64,000 nucleotides of DNA, taken from positions 134,044,125-134,108,124 of the forward strand of contig NC_134276.1 in the NCBI RefSeq assembly GCF_949628215.1, in the 5' to 3' direction. Positions 44,714 to 58,000 of the stretch are shown here, in pieces. Each line of letters opens with the position of its first letter. Within the stretch, counting starts at the first letter, position 1. The position numbers were made by a program, and so were the translations under genes. This DNA is from Phalacrocorax aristotelis. Taxonomy: Eukaryota > Chordata > Aves > Suliformes > Phalacrocoracidae. A model generated the notes under the pieces. It worked only from the letters and a program-made list of their open reading frames with translations, did no database searches and was not told where the DNA came from.

Positions 44714-45974
44714 GTGAAGGAAGAGTTAGTATATGAATTATTACAGGAGCTTGACCCCTACAAATTGATAGGCCCTGACGCCATCCACCTGAGGGTGTTG
44801 AGAGAGCTGGCTGACATCATCTCAAGGCCACTCTCCATAATCTTTGATAACTCATGGAGAACGGAGGATGTCCCAGAGGACTGGAGGAAGGCAAATGTTA
44901 CCCCTATCTACAAGAAAGGCTCGAGTGAGGATCTTGGTAACTATAGGCCCATCAGCGTTACTTCAATCCCTGGGAAAGTTATGGAACGAATCTTCCTGAG
45001 GTCCATCACAAGTCAAATTAAGGACGTGATTGGGAAAAGCCAACATGGCCTCACTAAGGGCAGATCATGCCTGACAAACCTGGTGGCCTTCTATGACAAA
45101 GTGACTTGCCTGGTTGACATGGGTCGGGCGGTGGACATTTACCTGGACTTCTCCAAGGCCTTTGATACAGTCGCCCATGGCCTCCTCCTGGAGAAATTGA
45201 TGTGTTATGGCCTAGACAAGTGGTCTGTGCAGTGGGTGGGGAACTGGCTGACAGGCCGCACCCAAAAGGTGGTGGTAAATAGCTCCTTTTCCAAGTGGCA
45301 ACCTGTCACAAGTGGAGTTCCCCAGGGATCGATATTGGGCCCAATGCTTTTCAACATCTTTATAAGCAATCTGGATAATGGGATCAAGTGTAGCCTGATG
45401 AAGTTTGCTGATGACACCAAGTTGAGTGGGGAAGTAGACACTCCAGAAGGGAGAGACACTGCAGGAAGATCTGGATAGGCTGGAAGAGTGGGCCAGCAAG
45501 AACCTTATGAAGTTTAACAAGGAAAAGCGTAAGGTCTTGCACCTGGGAAAACATTATCCGGGAGTGCAGCACAGCCTGGGATCCACCGGGCTGGAGAGCA
45601 GCTCCGTGGAAAGGGACCTGGCAGGCCTGGTGGATGGGAAGCTCAATAGGAGCAAAGAGCATGCTGCTGCAGCCAAAGAGGCCGATAGGGTGCTGGGTTG
45701 CATCAAAAAGGGCATCACCAGCAGAGATAAAGAAGTCATTATCCCACTCTACTCAGCTCTTGTCAGGCCACACCTGGAGTACTGCGTACAGTTCTGGTCC
45801 CCACTATACAGAAGAGATGTGGACAGGCTGGAAGGGGTCCAGAGAAAGGCCACCAAGATGATCAAAGGACTGGGAAGCCTGCCATACAAGGATAGGCTAG
45901 GAGAACTGGGTTTGTTCAGCCTTGAGAATCAAGGAGGCTTAGAGGGGATCTCATCACCATGTACCAGTACTTAA
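44714..45974 (+). pseudogene. CR1 ORF2 reverse transcriptase part
   Basis: 44714-45478 carries [71 protein letters not shown] and the FADDTKL active site. The frame shifts near 45475; 45507-45974 has [28 protein letters not shown] and RKATKMIKGLG. A further shift near 45940 leads to 45959-46207 (RTVDHWNSLPREVADS). Confidence 0.92.
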
Positions 45975-46275
45975 GGGGCAGCTACAAAGGAGACAGACAC
46001 TCCCTTTTTACAAGGTGTCACATGGAAAGGACAAGGGGGAATGGACACAAGTTGCTCTCGGGGAGATTCCGATTGGACATGAGGGGAAAATTTCTCACAG
46101 GGAGAACAGTCGACCACTGGAACAGTCTCCCCAGGGAGGTGGCTGATTCTGCCACATTGGGCGCTTTTAAGATTTGGCTGGACAGGGTGCCGGGCCACCT
46201 TGTTTAGCCTGTGCTCTTCCTAGAAAGGTTGGACTAGATGATCTATGAGGTCCCTTCCAACCTGTGATTCTGTGA

Positions 46276-49003
46276 TATATCAGATATTATATTGTCCATT
46301 TTTTCTTCATGATGGGGCAGATTGGAGTGGGACTTCCTATGCATTTTTGTCAGGAGAAGTAGGGTGGGATGGCAATAGAGGATTTTGAGTCTAAACAATC
46401 GCAAACCATGTTTTCTAAAATTTAATACATTCACACTGAATTGAAAAACTTCACGTTAGTTTGGGAAGCCTAAAAGACTGAATGGAGAATAATGGAGAGA
46501 ATCAAGGGCTGAATCCCTATAGTTCACTTGTATAGGTAATTGGAGTATTTATATCTTATCCAGTTTTTAGTTAAATATGAGAGTACAATCTGAATTAAGT
46601 ACCTCAATCAGATGTCCATTCTAAATAATTGCTGTTATTATATAGCTTTGTATAGTATTACAAACAGTGAAGGATGTTTGAGAATCTGGAGAAAGTCTGT
46701 AACAGCTACACCGCCTCCAAGGAATTTTGTTTGCTAGAGGTCAGTTGCATTCAAGGCAACAAATGACAGATAGATTGCGAATTAGTTTGTCTGCATACAT
46801 TTGTTTGAAATCAGTGGTAAAACACCATGACTTCTAGGGAAGTCAGTATTTTACATACAGATTTTAAGACCAAGAGGAACCAATGAGATCTTTTCTGGCC
46901 TACTCCACAATGCAGACTGTAAAATTTAATTCCATAATATTTACACTGAATCCATGTTCTGGTTGGTCTTACAAGCATAGCTGGTTGAAACTTGCAATGT
47001 AATTTAGCTGTTTTGCAAGAATGAATAATATCTAGACCCCTGGCTGAATTGTGTGGGCTCTGCAAGGAGACACAGGAATAAAAAGTTGTAAAGGCATATT
47101 TTTGTCTTTGGGGTAAATAAATCTGACTCTAAATAAATACAGCAATCAAATCTGTTGAGTAGGAATGTGCAATTTTTATGTAATCACTTCTGAAATAGAA
47201 CTTCCAGTACTCCATATAGTTATTCAGTTTTTAGTTAAACGAGTACAATTTGACTTTACCTTTCTGAGATGTGCATTTTAAATCTTTTCTAGAAAACACT
47301 ACATTCACCTTTCCCGCTTGACCTTTCAATTTAAACCTGAGTGCTCTCCTGGTCTCTCCTTGTTCTCACAGTAGCAGTTTAAATTTATTGTCACCTTTTG
47401 AGGATTTCACTATTTCAGTGCTGTTGGATCTTAATAGGCATTTTGCAACACTGTGTGTCTCCTGATTCTAATGTGAAGTGTATAGCTTTCTTTTTAGTTG
47501 ATCACTTTATTTGGCTTGCTTTCTGTTTTTTGTTTGCTCACTGGAAACGCATGTTGTCCTTCAAACAACACGTAACCCATGTTATGCAGAAGAACAAATT
47601 GTCACTGAGATTTGAGAGAGTTTTGTTCTTAAAGTACTCTTTGCACTTCACTACTCTTTGTGCTTTAGATCAGAAGTTAAAATCTGACTCTACATCTAAG
47701 AGGTAGCAACTCTTTATCTTTGGGCATTTGTTTTGTTCAAGCATACAGCTGTCAATAAAATATAATATTCCACTTCTGAATCTGCTTCTCTAACTAATTT
47801 CTCTACACTTGGTTGACTTCAACTGTTTTCTGTTAACTGCAGCTTTGAATGATTTTTACATGGTCTAATCTGTGTAAACTGTTAATGGAGTTACAGCTTG
47901 CCCCTCAAAATTCAACATAAACCATCTGTCTGCAACTTCTAGTCTGCTTTCAGACTCTCACAGGACCCTAATCAATTTTATTAATTATTACTCCTAAATT
48001 TGCCAATTGCATTGGCCAATTGTATTGCAGTATTACCTGGGTGAATTTTCTTAAAAAATTTCTGAAAGTGCAGCTCTTACAAGTAATTGAAAGATCCTTT
48101 CTTTTGTGGTCTGTGAATTTCAGCAGAGAAACCAATTTTAACACCTACCTTCACTATAAGGAGCCCAAAACATTCTTGTACTATATATCATATCAGCATT
48201 TTTTTAAAAAGTAGTGATTTAGACTTAGCAAAAATATTAACATTTTCCCAGCATTTGTTTTCCAGAAAATTCTCCTGAGGTGTTTTGTTTTGGTGTAAAA
48301 TTTCGAAAAGATACAGTGAATTTGTTTTTTAACCAGTGTGTCTCATGTGTGGGATAATAAGGTTAATTCCTGTTTTGGGTGAGATGAGTGGCAGTGACAT
48401 GAACATGTGATTGGATTTCTGTTTTGGAGATGTAAGGATATGTGATGAAAGGGTTTGGGTTTGATAGGATCAGAAATTTAGGATCACCCTTCGTCTCAGG
48501 TGAAACCTATACATCTTCTCCCCTGCCAGAGAGACAAATCAGAGGTCAGCTGTAAGATTACCTTATAGTCAGCAGTATGTTTTCTTTGTAGTATGGTGGT
48601 GTACACTTCTCAAGAATGCTCTGGTCACTCCAAAATAGCATATATATGGAACGTTTCTGGAGGCATGCAGTAAAAATGATGTGATGTTGAGAAGCACAGG
48701 CTGAATATTTCTAAGTAAGAAGCAGTTAACCTGCTAGACCCACTTGGCTTAGAAGAGGGAGTCGTAGAAGGAGTTTTAAAAGCTACAATATTTAATACAA
48801 TAAGCACGGAAGGAGGATTTGGGAGGATTCTTGTTTTCATTATAAAATTTCAGTAGCACAGCTTACTGATTTAATTAACTAGTATTTGGGAATCCCCTTA
48901 TCCAAGCATATGTGGTATATCAAGAATATTTGGTACAAGTATATAATGCAGGACTGGAACAGTTATGAAAGAAATATTAGTGTTGAGGGGGAGAAAAATG
49001 TAC
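46276..49003. other. Unassigned AT-rich sequence
   Basis: No gene, RNA or repeat recognised. Confidence 0.5.
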
Positions 49004-49380
49004 TGTTGTGGTTTAACCCTCGTAGGCAGTTAAGTACCACACAGCCACTTGCTCGCTCCCTTGCAGTGGGATGGTGGAGGCAATTGGAAGAGTAAAAGCG
49101 TGAAAACTATCTTTATCTCAGTTCCAGAATTTAATAGTAAATCAAAAGCTGCATGCACAAGCAAAGCAAAAATAAGGAATTCATTACTTCCCATCAGCAG
49201 GCAGATGTTCTGCCATCTCCAGGAAAGCACGGCTCCATCATAGGTAACAGTTACTTGGGAAGACAAATCCTATGACTCTGAACTTCCCCACTTCTTTGTC
49301 TCAGCTTTCATTGCTGAGCATGACATCATATGGCATGGAACATCCCTTTGGTCAGATTTTTGTTGGTTTAGTCTGCATTG
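49004..49380 (-). mobile_element. ERVK-type LTR fragment, minus strand
   Basis: Starts TGTTGTGGTTTAACCC, which is the reverse complement of a class II LTR 3' end; GCTCGCTCCC near 49050 matches the GGGAGTGAGCGAGC block of the LTR at 49667-50156. The distal end is not clear and probably truncated. Confidence 0.65.
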
Positions 49381-49666
49381 GGGTTTTTTGTTTTTGTTTT
49401 ATTTTCCTTTGAAACAGGAATTGGGATGAGACTGCTAACAGCTTTAGGAAAGGTATGCTCAGTATTGTGGGTGATGTCAATATTGGCTCTAGCTTCACTT
49501 TTCTCTTTCTGTATACTACAAAAAAGAATAAAAATATAAGGGGGTCAAGTCCATTTAATTATGACATTTGTCTAGTATGTGGTGGTGTGGGTTCTAACCT
49601 TACACTCACTCTTACTGTGAAGTGTTTATATTGCTTATTTATTTAGTGTGATTATTTTTCAATCAC
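49381..49666. other. Unassigned sequence
   Basis: T-rich; no gene. The last bases AATCAC are the left flank of the next LTR. Confidence 0.5.
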
Positions 49667-50156
49667 TGTGCTGGTTTTGGTTGAGAAGGGGTTAATTCTC
49701 CTCACTGTGGGGGTCGGCTACCTTTCCAGTTTCCCGCGCTCTGCCGCATGGCGGGGGGGGGGGGGGGAGCTGGGCGGGGCAGGGCCATGGTGGGGGCGAC
49801 TGACCCCAACTGGCCAATGGCAGATTCATTCCGTACCATGTGACACCATGACCAGTATATTGAGCGGGGGCGGGGGTGGCGCGGCGTCAGGTCGGCAGGC
49901 GGTGAGCGGCTGCGGCGCGTGCGGTTTGTTGCGGCGGTTCGTTCCCCCTCTCCCCTCTCTTCCCCCCTCCCCCGGGCTTTGCGCCTCTCGTTGTTCTCTT
50001 TTACATTGCATTTCTATTGTTGTTTCTTTTAATTTTAATTATTAAACTGTTCTTATCCCAACCCATGAGCGTTACCCTTCTGATTCTCTCCCCCATCTAC
50101 CGGTGGGGGAGTGAGCGAGCGACTGTGTGGGGCTGAGCTGCCGCTAAACCACGACA
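49667..50156 (+). mobile_element. ERVK-type solo LTR, complete
   Basis: 490 bp, TGTGCTGG...CCACGACA. Flanked by ATCAC on both sides (49662-49666 and 50157-50161; six bases if the shared terminal A is counted). Contains a G15 run at 49753-49767, a TATATTGAG-like box near 49857, a GC-rich tract, and ATTAAAC near 50040 in the R region. No internal sequence. Confidence 0.93.
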
Positions 50157-52079
50157 ATCACATGAGATTCCTTAGCGCTTGAACAAATAAAACACTTAGT
50201 CCTGCAGTTAAATATAAACATACTACCTTAGTCAAAGCTACATTGGCCTTGAAGTTAAGGCTGAAGTTTAAGAACTTTGCAGAATAGTAGCCATTAATTG
50301 TGTAAGAAAGAATGCTTTGGAAAATGCCATTCAAAAGTATATTATTTCATCCCTTTCTCTTTATATAATATTTTAAGAATATATTTAATTTGCTGTCCAC
50401 AAAACCTTTTACATATCATTTGGCACTATTGTTTTCCTGGTTTCTTTGTCCACGGATTATTTGCAAGGTATAATGCTATTTAGAAAATGCCCCAGCCCTG
50501 CTGTAAGAATTGAAGAATAGAGAATGCAATAAATAATACTCTAATTAAAATTCAAGCTGTTAAAATTAGCTCCAAGTTGGGTTGCATTCACCAGTTTTCC
50601 CTCTTTCTGTCTTTTTTTTTCTCTACTGTAATATTGGGAGTTTCTTAACCTGTCAAGTCCTGTTGTTGCTTTTTTTTTTTTTTTGCAAGCCATGTCCTGT
50701 GGTATTTTTGATGTGAGAGTGCTAAAATCCCTTTTCCAAATCAGTAGCAAATGTAATAAATATAGCAGATCTTGGCACCAAACCTGTGCTATCCCATCAG
50801 CAATGTTCCCCTGTAACAATCCTCAGTCTGCATTGGCAAGGCCATAGGCACTGTAGTAACTTCCTAGGGTTCTCCCTCACTATGGTAAGTATAAAAAGAA
50901 CTGACCTTTCCTCTACCAACAAGTGTGCCTTTGGATATTCTTCCAGCCTGTCATACACCTGTTTAAAACAATCAGGAAGTGGCACAGGCTTTACAAAATA
51001 CTCATTGTATTAGTACCTGAGCAAGCTATGCTTTACATCAGTGTACCTGTTTATGCTTATTATTTATTTTAAATTATTATTTAGGAAGATCAGATGAGAT
51101 TAGTGCACATTGTTCCCAGGGAAGAGAAAGCCCATACTCTAAAGAATTTACAGTCAAAATAGATAAACCGGAGTGGGGAACAGAAGAACTGTTTAGCATG
51201 TGAATACAAAGGCATGTGTAGAATCCACATCTCCAGCTCATTTTCCTGTTTTGTAAAGCACATAGTGTGTCACGTTGTGTCCATCTATAGCAATACTGTC
51301 ATTGCTCTGAAGACAAGATCGTGTATCAACCAAGATACAGACTTCATTATTTTACAGACACCCCTTTGCTTAATTAAGTGCCAACTGTGTGCTTGTAATA
51401 AACGATTTTATGTCAGGACAAAAGAGATCAAAGCAGAGTGTTTTTGCAGCATGGATTATTTCAGTGCACTAATCTTATGATTGATGTTTGTAGGTCAAAG
51501 TCTTAATAGGAACAGTAGAAACTGGGGAGAGATCTGGTTTAATTGCAAAATGCAGCAGGATCAAAAATTCAGAAGGTAACATCAGTGTCCATGTTTGCTG
51601 TAAATGTTGCTTTTCAAGGAAAGGAAAAATTATTGCAAAAAATTATTTTTTTGACAGTTAATTAAGCTACAAAGGCGATATCTTTTACCACCACAGAGTC
51701 TTTGAATTGCTGGAGTGTATTTTGGTTCATGAAAAACATATTGAAAGTGAAGCCTCATCTGTAATAAAACATGCAGATCTGTCTATGGTAAGTTCTGACA
51801 GCCCTGCAAGGCAACACTTTGCATCTTTTAACAGTTACCAGCCTATGAAAAATAATCTAGGGCTATGAGCTGGAACCCTGCTATCAAAGGATGTCTTCTA
51901 GTTATGATCATTTTTCTTCGGATGAAGTACAGCACTGGGTTTCATCTCTTGAAAGGCTGGCTCCCAAAGATCTTGCCTATCTTTCTTAAGATTTTTAAAA
52001 AATTATGTAAATAGGGAAAGGACTTCAGGAAACTTCAGTCAGGTTCTCTTCATGTGAAATGAAGAATTCATTATAAAAG
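50157..52079. other. Unassigned AT-rich sequence
   Basis: No gene or repeat family recognised. T15 run near 50670-50684. Confidence 0.5.
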
Positions 52080-52540
52080 AGGATATGGAGAAACTTGAAA
52101 AGGGTCCAGCAGAGGGCTGCCTCAATGGTATGGGGCCCAGAGCACATGAATCTACAAAGGGGACTTGAAGGAGCTGAGGTTGTCTGGCAATGAGAAGACC
52201 AAAAAGACATAGCAACCCACAAGAATCAGGATGGGATTAACAAAGATGATGAAACCAGATTACTTTTGTTGATAGTACCAGACAACAAAATGCAAGAGAA
52301 AAAAACTGGCTGGGGAAAACTGAGATCAAACAACAGGAAGAATACTTTCACCAGGAGGTTAGTACAGGACTGGAACAGGTGACCCAGGAAAATGGCTAAG
52401 TTTCCTTCTATTGACATTTTCAAGTGTCAGTAGTGAATATTTACATGTCAAAAAGGCACAGTTATCCTGATCTAGTGTTAGTGATAATTCTGCTTCGAGT
52501 GGGATTGTTGGGCTAGAGACCTACAGAAGTCATTCCAAAC
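52080..52540 (+). mobile_element. CR1 LINE 3' fragment, old
   Basis: Decayed ORF2 C-terminus readable in pieces (LEKVQQRAA, NNRKNTFTRRLVQDWNR, MAKFPSIDIFKCQ) and a 3' tail resembling the CR1 end. Many frameshifts. Confidence 0.75.
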
Positions 52541-53528
52541 AACTCTTCTTGTCCAGTAGAAGTGGTGTCAACTAACCACTATCTTCAGTGAAATTTTTTT
52601 CTTAATGTGAGGGAAGACATAAAATTTCTCCTTAGTTTTGTCTTTACCAGGTGAAACAATCCAAATTTCTTTAGTCATCTCTTTTATGATGGGTTTTCTC
52701 AAACTTTTGGCCACTTCTGTAGTTTATCTTTGAACTTTCTGCAGTTGATTTACCATTTTAAGTCTGATGACCAAAAATAGTCATGCCAGGGCTGCAATCT
52801 CAGTAGTGCCTTGTCAGGTAAAAAAATTAATTCCCATGTTTTCCTTATAATCCAGAAAGTATTGCATGCTGGAATGACTTTGCATTTTTTGGAAGAGTTG
52901 AATGAAGAACTCAAGTTAGCTTGTAAACCATTGCACTGTAACTGGCTATTTCTCATTTAGTTTTACGTTTGTTTCTTCTTCTGAGTTTTAAATAATTTGT
53001 CCTCGTCTTTTGTGGAATTGCATTTTCTTGATATCAGTACAATTTTGCAAAATAATTTTTAATTTAGAATCTGTTCTCTAAAATGTATATACCCACTTCC
53101 TAAGAGGCAAACTACCAGTGCATTTTGTGTTTCAAAATAAAATGTTAAATAAAACTGGACTCAACACAGTCGAATGCAGTATACCTTTAGATTGACAACT
53201 GATCACTAGTAAAATATTCCTTGATTCTGATTGTTTTCAACCAGTTTCCCAAGGATAATCTATTTTCAAAACAAGCTCAAATTTTCTATAAACTTTTAGG
53301 AAATGTGCATGAGGATGTGTCTCTGTGAACAGAGAAGATAGAAATGCCATTACTGTGACTGGTAAATCCATCCTTCTGTCTACTTAAAGGAATCTACTTC
53401 TGTGTGGTGGGAAAATTTAAATGACTCATACATTTTAACATTGCTGTGTGTAGGCAAAGTGTAGTAGAGTCACTGTGAAATACACAAAAATAAAAATTGT
53501 AAATGCAATTACTTGTTTCTATTCTAAG
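52541..53528. other. Unassigned AT-rich sequence
   Basis: No gene recognised. Confidence 0.5.
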
Positions 53529-54879
53529 TGTAATTACTTGTCTCAACACTGTTGGCAGGCAAGTTTCTCTAACAAAGCCTGATCACTACAGCAGCTGAGC
53601 GGAACAGTTTAATCACCAAGGTCGCCCCGACAGGAATGTGTGCCCCGTATCTGGGAGTACACATGCTCTGCACGTACACTGGGGCTGAAGGCCAACTGGC
53701 AACATATGGGGAGGGAAGGGGCCTCGGACCCCCTAGAACTTTTGAGTACCCTCTAGTGACAGTACTGAGCCGAGTGGGAGGCGTGGGTATGCAAAACAAT
53801 TATGGACTATGCAAGAGAGCAATCTTATAAAAGGGGAAACCAGCGGAGATGACGGAGGCGCATTTTGGAACATCTTCACATCCACCGGCTTCAAAGATGC
53901 ATCGGACACGTGGACTCCTCCCCCACCCGGACTGGACGGACTGCCACAGATCCATGGTGACAGCTATCACAACAGTCCCACTCGATCCCTCCCTCCCTCT
54001 CTCTCTCGTTCCCTTTTCCACTATTTTTTCTCCCTTTCTCTACTTTTCTTTTGCTTACTTTTTGTTGGCCAAATAAAGTGACTTGGTACTTGACTCCATT
54101 TTGAGTCTTAATTCTGTTTCTGAGAATGTAAGAGGAACCTAGTCACGATAACACATTTAATCAGAAGTTAAGCCCAGCTGCCTGCAACCTCCCAGAATTA
54201 TCCGAGGTTGGTGTTTTACCGAAAAACATGGTAAAATCAGAAACAACTCTTTAACACCAATTTAGTATTAAAGAGCAGGCATTCTTTATTCACGGCGCTG
54301 GATGCACGGGTGATCGCTCCTCCTAATGTGCATACCTTACACATCTTTTCCATACAATTTATAGATCAAAAATTTACCTATTCATACATATTCGTTATTG
54401 TCTTTTCTACTGATTGGTACAAACTTGCTTGTTCTGTATGTAAATTACTGCGCAGGCTCTGTTGTCCTCTTCCATTGTTCTCTTTTGAGTAGGTGGTATT
54501 ACTTGGGTTGGTGGTCCGTGAGTCGGTGGTTGCGATCTCCCCCTGCCAGAATTACCTTTTACCTACGTGGCTCTTAATCTTGGCAGTCCTGGCCAGCTTT
54601 TTCAGTCCACTACACGAAACCACATTTTGTCATCCTTTTCTGACAGAAGCACATTGTCTATTGTTTCGTTCACATTAATGATTACCTAGGGACTAAAATA
54701 CAGATCAAAGAATACACTGGTATACTCCATGTCCCCAGACTTATTGTCCAGTTGGATAGGGCTGTACAAGGAGTATAGCAACATCCATGGTTGGTTAATT
54801 CTATCGCTCTGGTTACAGGTGGGAAAGCAAAGGGGTTTAGCCTCTGCCAAATTGTTCAAACCAACAGTGGATCATGACA
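53529..54879 (+). mobile_element. Solo LTR, family A, copy 3, split by another LTR
   Basis: Starts TGTAATTACTTGTCTC and ends ATCATGACA, matching copies 1 and 2 in reverse. TATAAAA at 53826-53832 and AATAAA at 54072-54077 are intact, followed by ACTTGG. With the inner LTR (54212-54817) removed, length is about 745 bp. Orientation is opposite to the other two copies. Confidence 0.88.
54212..54817 (-). mobile_element. ERVL-type solo LTR nested in family A LTR
   Basis: 606 bp; minus strand starts TGTAACCAGAGCG and ends CGGTAAAACA. It contains GTGAATAAAGAATGCC (poly(A) signal 54285-54290) typical of avian ERVL LTRs. Flanks GTTGG and GGTGG could be a 5-bp duplication with one change. Removing it restores alignment with copies 1 and 2. 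Confidence 0.85.
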
Positions 54880-57299
54880 GTGCCTTTGTCAGCAACATTA
54901 AAATGTGATTTTATTCTTAAGACATTGATAAAGGAAATTGCTATCATGTGCCCTTGCTCTTACACTTTTTAAAAGCTGATTCATATTTTTTGTATTAATC
55001 TGTGAGGGATTATCTAGTAGACACAGCTGTTCTCAAATTTTGATAATTTAAATTTCCTTTTCTGATTGTGTAGCATCTTTGTTGCCACCACAACGAGGAC
55101 TTTGACAAAGTAAAGTGAGAAAATGTTGACAACCCCGATTCCAGTTTCCCCAGGCCAGAATAAATCTTAAATTGTCCACTAAAATATCAGGATTATCCTG
55201 TATATATAGGTAAAATCTGGTGTCTTAATTTTAATTCAGTGCTTTTTGCAGTGATATATAATTTGCTTTTTTGATAAGAAAAAGAAAATCATAGGAAAAA
55301 TAACTTAGATGCACATATAAGTAAGTGGAGACAGCATCATATTACCTGATTGTCTAAGGATGACAACAACATCTTCCATTTGTCACAGGAAGTTCTCAGA
55401 CTTAGCTCTAAGGCTGTAAATTGGGTAAGTTTTAAAGTACTGTATTTTAAGCATTACAAAGAAAAAATGAATTTGAGCACATCTTTTAGTACTATTTTGT
55501 GACAACTTTTGACCATTTTGTGGGGAAATGTCAGTTTCTCCATAACTAAAGTGGAAGCTAACCTAAACCTAGTTTTCATCTGCAGTGAAATTTGCTAGTT
55601 CTCTGGACTGGTTATGCTATTAGACAATTTGTAAGGACAGGAGCTGTGTTAGATGTTGTCATACAAATATTACAAGAGAACTGCCACTTTTCTTTAGATA
55701 GTTTCTCAGCAAGTCTCTTTTCCCTTGATACATCAACTGGAACATTATTTGCTAACTATAGCCAATTTCCTTGCTATTTGTCTTGTATCTGAGCAGCAGG
55801 TGCATGCACATAAATGTCATCGTTCCTGCCAAATTCTCATTCGGTGGCTGGTGCTTCATTCATTCTGATCAAGCAGATTTTTGCCAGCCAGGCGCAGTTT
55901 TGACTACTTTGGCCCACTAGTGTCATATTCCATATTAAGTATTTCTGTGCTTGGATGGGCATCTTAGACCCTATTGCACTGCATGGCATTGAATTGACTT
56001 AATTTTCTTTTTGTTTCTTTTGCAGTTTTTGAAGTTTGGGCTTTTTTTTTATTGCTCTTGCTTTGTTAACCGTCTTGCTGTCTAATCTGTCTTGCTAACT
56101 AATCTACATGAGTTAGTGCAGACCTGTGTGCTTTCTCTTCATATGGAAACTACCTGAAGGCAATGCCTTTGAAAATGTTAATGGTCCTCCATCAAAGTCA
56201 AATGCCACAGAATTAAACTGCAGTGATTGCTAAGAGAGTAATTTGTTTGACTCCAGAAACTGGATATTAGTGGACATGCAATCCACTTTGGTAAGGTAGC
56301 TCCTTACCAAAAAAATGAGCGACGCTTCTTTTCTTGCAGTTATTGTATTACAAGTTTCTTTAAAATTATGTGTTTTCTTACCTCCTTCATTCCTTCTGGC
56401 CTGTATTCCATCCTGACTGGTGCCTGGACCCTGGATTTGTACACCTATGTGTATTGTTCATATACATACCCTTAAACTTGTGATGTTGCTCTTTAGTTTT
56501 TAAATAATGTCTTGCTTGAAGTTAAATTTATTTAAAGGAACAGCCAAATGTTTTCTTAGTCCTAAATTATTAACCTAGCATATCTTTAATATTCAGCTAT
56601 CGGGGACCATTCCTTACTAATGAGCAGACTGTAGTTCCCTTCTTGCTGTTCTTGAAGATAGTAGTGGCATTTACTTTCTTCTGGTTCTCAGGAATCTTCC
56701 TTGATTGACAAGATCTTTCCATTTCAGGAATGAACTCTGAAGAAAATAAAATATTCCCATGCTTATCTAGTACATTTTGAATATTGAGAAGGTTTGTTTC
56801 ATTTTCTCCGAATGAAAGAATTGGATTGTAAGGAATATACAGTCTTTAATCTTTAACTTGATATATCAACTGTTCAGTTTTGTTAGGTGCTCTAGCTGCT
56901 GTAAAGATGAACTTAGCTCTAAAATTTTTTGTGTTAGAAAGACTGTCCTAGAAAAATCAGGAGAAGTTTATGTTTGAAGCAGGGGAATTTTTTTTTCTCT
57001 GTTGAAAGCCAGACACATTCCTAGGAAATCTGAGCCCAAGTAAGTTTCACTAGAAGAAGCAAAAAAAGACTTAAGGCTGCAATATTGACATACTTAGGGT
57101 ATCAACCAGGATCTAGTTTCTTATTTTAACAGGGGTTTCAGTTTTAATAACCACATTTTTTTCTGGTTATTCTATGTACTAATAAATCTGTGGAACTAGA
57201 ATCTAACACAGATTTCTTCAGTGGAACAGCTACTTCTGACTGAAAGAGGAGGAGCAGAAAGGATTGGAAGAAACTACTGCTTGCTGTACTCTAGGCATA
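54880..57299. other. Unassigned AT-rich sequence
   Basis: No gene, RNA or repeat recognised. Confidence 0.5.
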
Positions 57300-58000
57300 G
57301 ATTATATAGAGCATTATGATGGTGGGTAGAACTGCAATTCAGAGGGCTGGAGAAATGACACAAGCTTCATCAAGGCACATGCAAAGTCCTCCATCTGTGA
57401 CTGAAGAAGCCTGTGCAGAAGTACGTGCTGGGAGCTGACAGGATAGAATGCAACTTTGCACAAAATGAGCTGGCGACCCTGGAGATTCTCCAATTTGCTC
57501 TTGTGTAGAAGGTGACCAAGGACATAGTGGGCTGTGTTAGCAACAATGTAGCCAGCAGGTCAAGGGAAATGTTTAATCCTTTCTATTCCACATTTGTATG
57601 ACCACATCTGGAGTTCTGTGTTCAGTTTGGGGCTCTGGGTTGCAAGAGTCATTGTCATAGTAGAGCAAGTCCAATGGTGGGCCATTGTGATGGCTGGGGG
57701 CTGAAGCTTCTGGCATATAGTGAGAAGAGGCTGAGAGAGTTAGATTTGTTCAGTCTTAAGAAGTTCTCAGGTACATGTTATTGCACTTATGTACCTAATG
57801 CGGGGATACAGAGAAGTTGGATGCAGGCTTTTCTTACAGATGCATGAGACTTTAGCTGGAACATGAGAAATTTTGATGAGATGACAGGAGGTCTTTTGCA
57901 CTGTGAGGATAGTAAAATACTGGAAGATGTTGCCCCCAAACATTGTGGAATTCCTGGAGATTCTAAGAATTTTTTCAGCATCTCCCAGAGATATGTTCTC
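57300..58000 (+). mobile_element. CR1 LINE fragment, very old
   Basis: Faint CR1 ORF2 C-terminal similarity (IPHLYDHIWSSVFSLGLW-like, KRLRELDLFSL, then a heavily decayed tail). Boundaries approximate. Confidence 0.6.

Larger units (their letters stand above)
43495..46275 (+). mobile_element. CR1 LINE, 2.8 kb, near-complete ORF2
   Basis: 5'-truncated CR1 reaching its 3' end (CCTGTGATTCTGTGAT) at 46275. ORF2 is in four pieces (43498-44703, 44714-45478, 45507-45974, 45959-46207) because of three frameshifts. The first piece is the endonuclease, the second and third RT and C-terminal domain. ORF1 and the promoter are missing. Confidence 0.95.

Noticed and set aside
49668..50045. 125-codon plus-strand frame over the LTR at 49.7 kb
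   Set aside because: Lies wholly within a solo LTR and runs through a G15 tract and GC-rich sequence.
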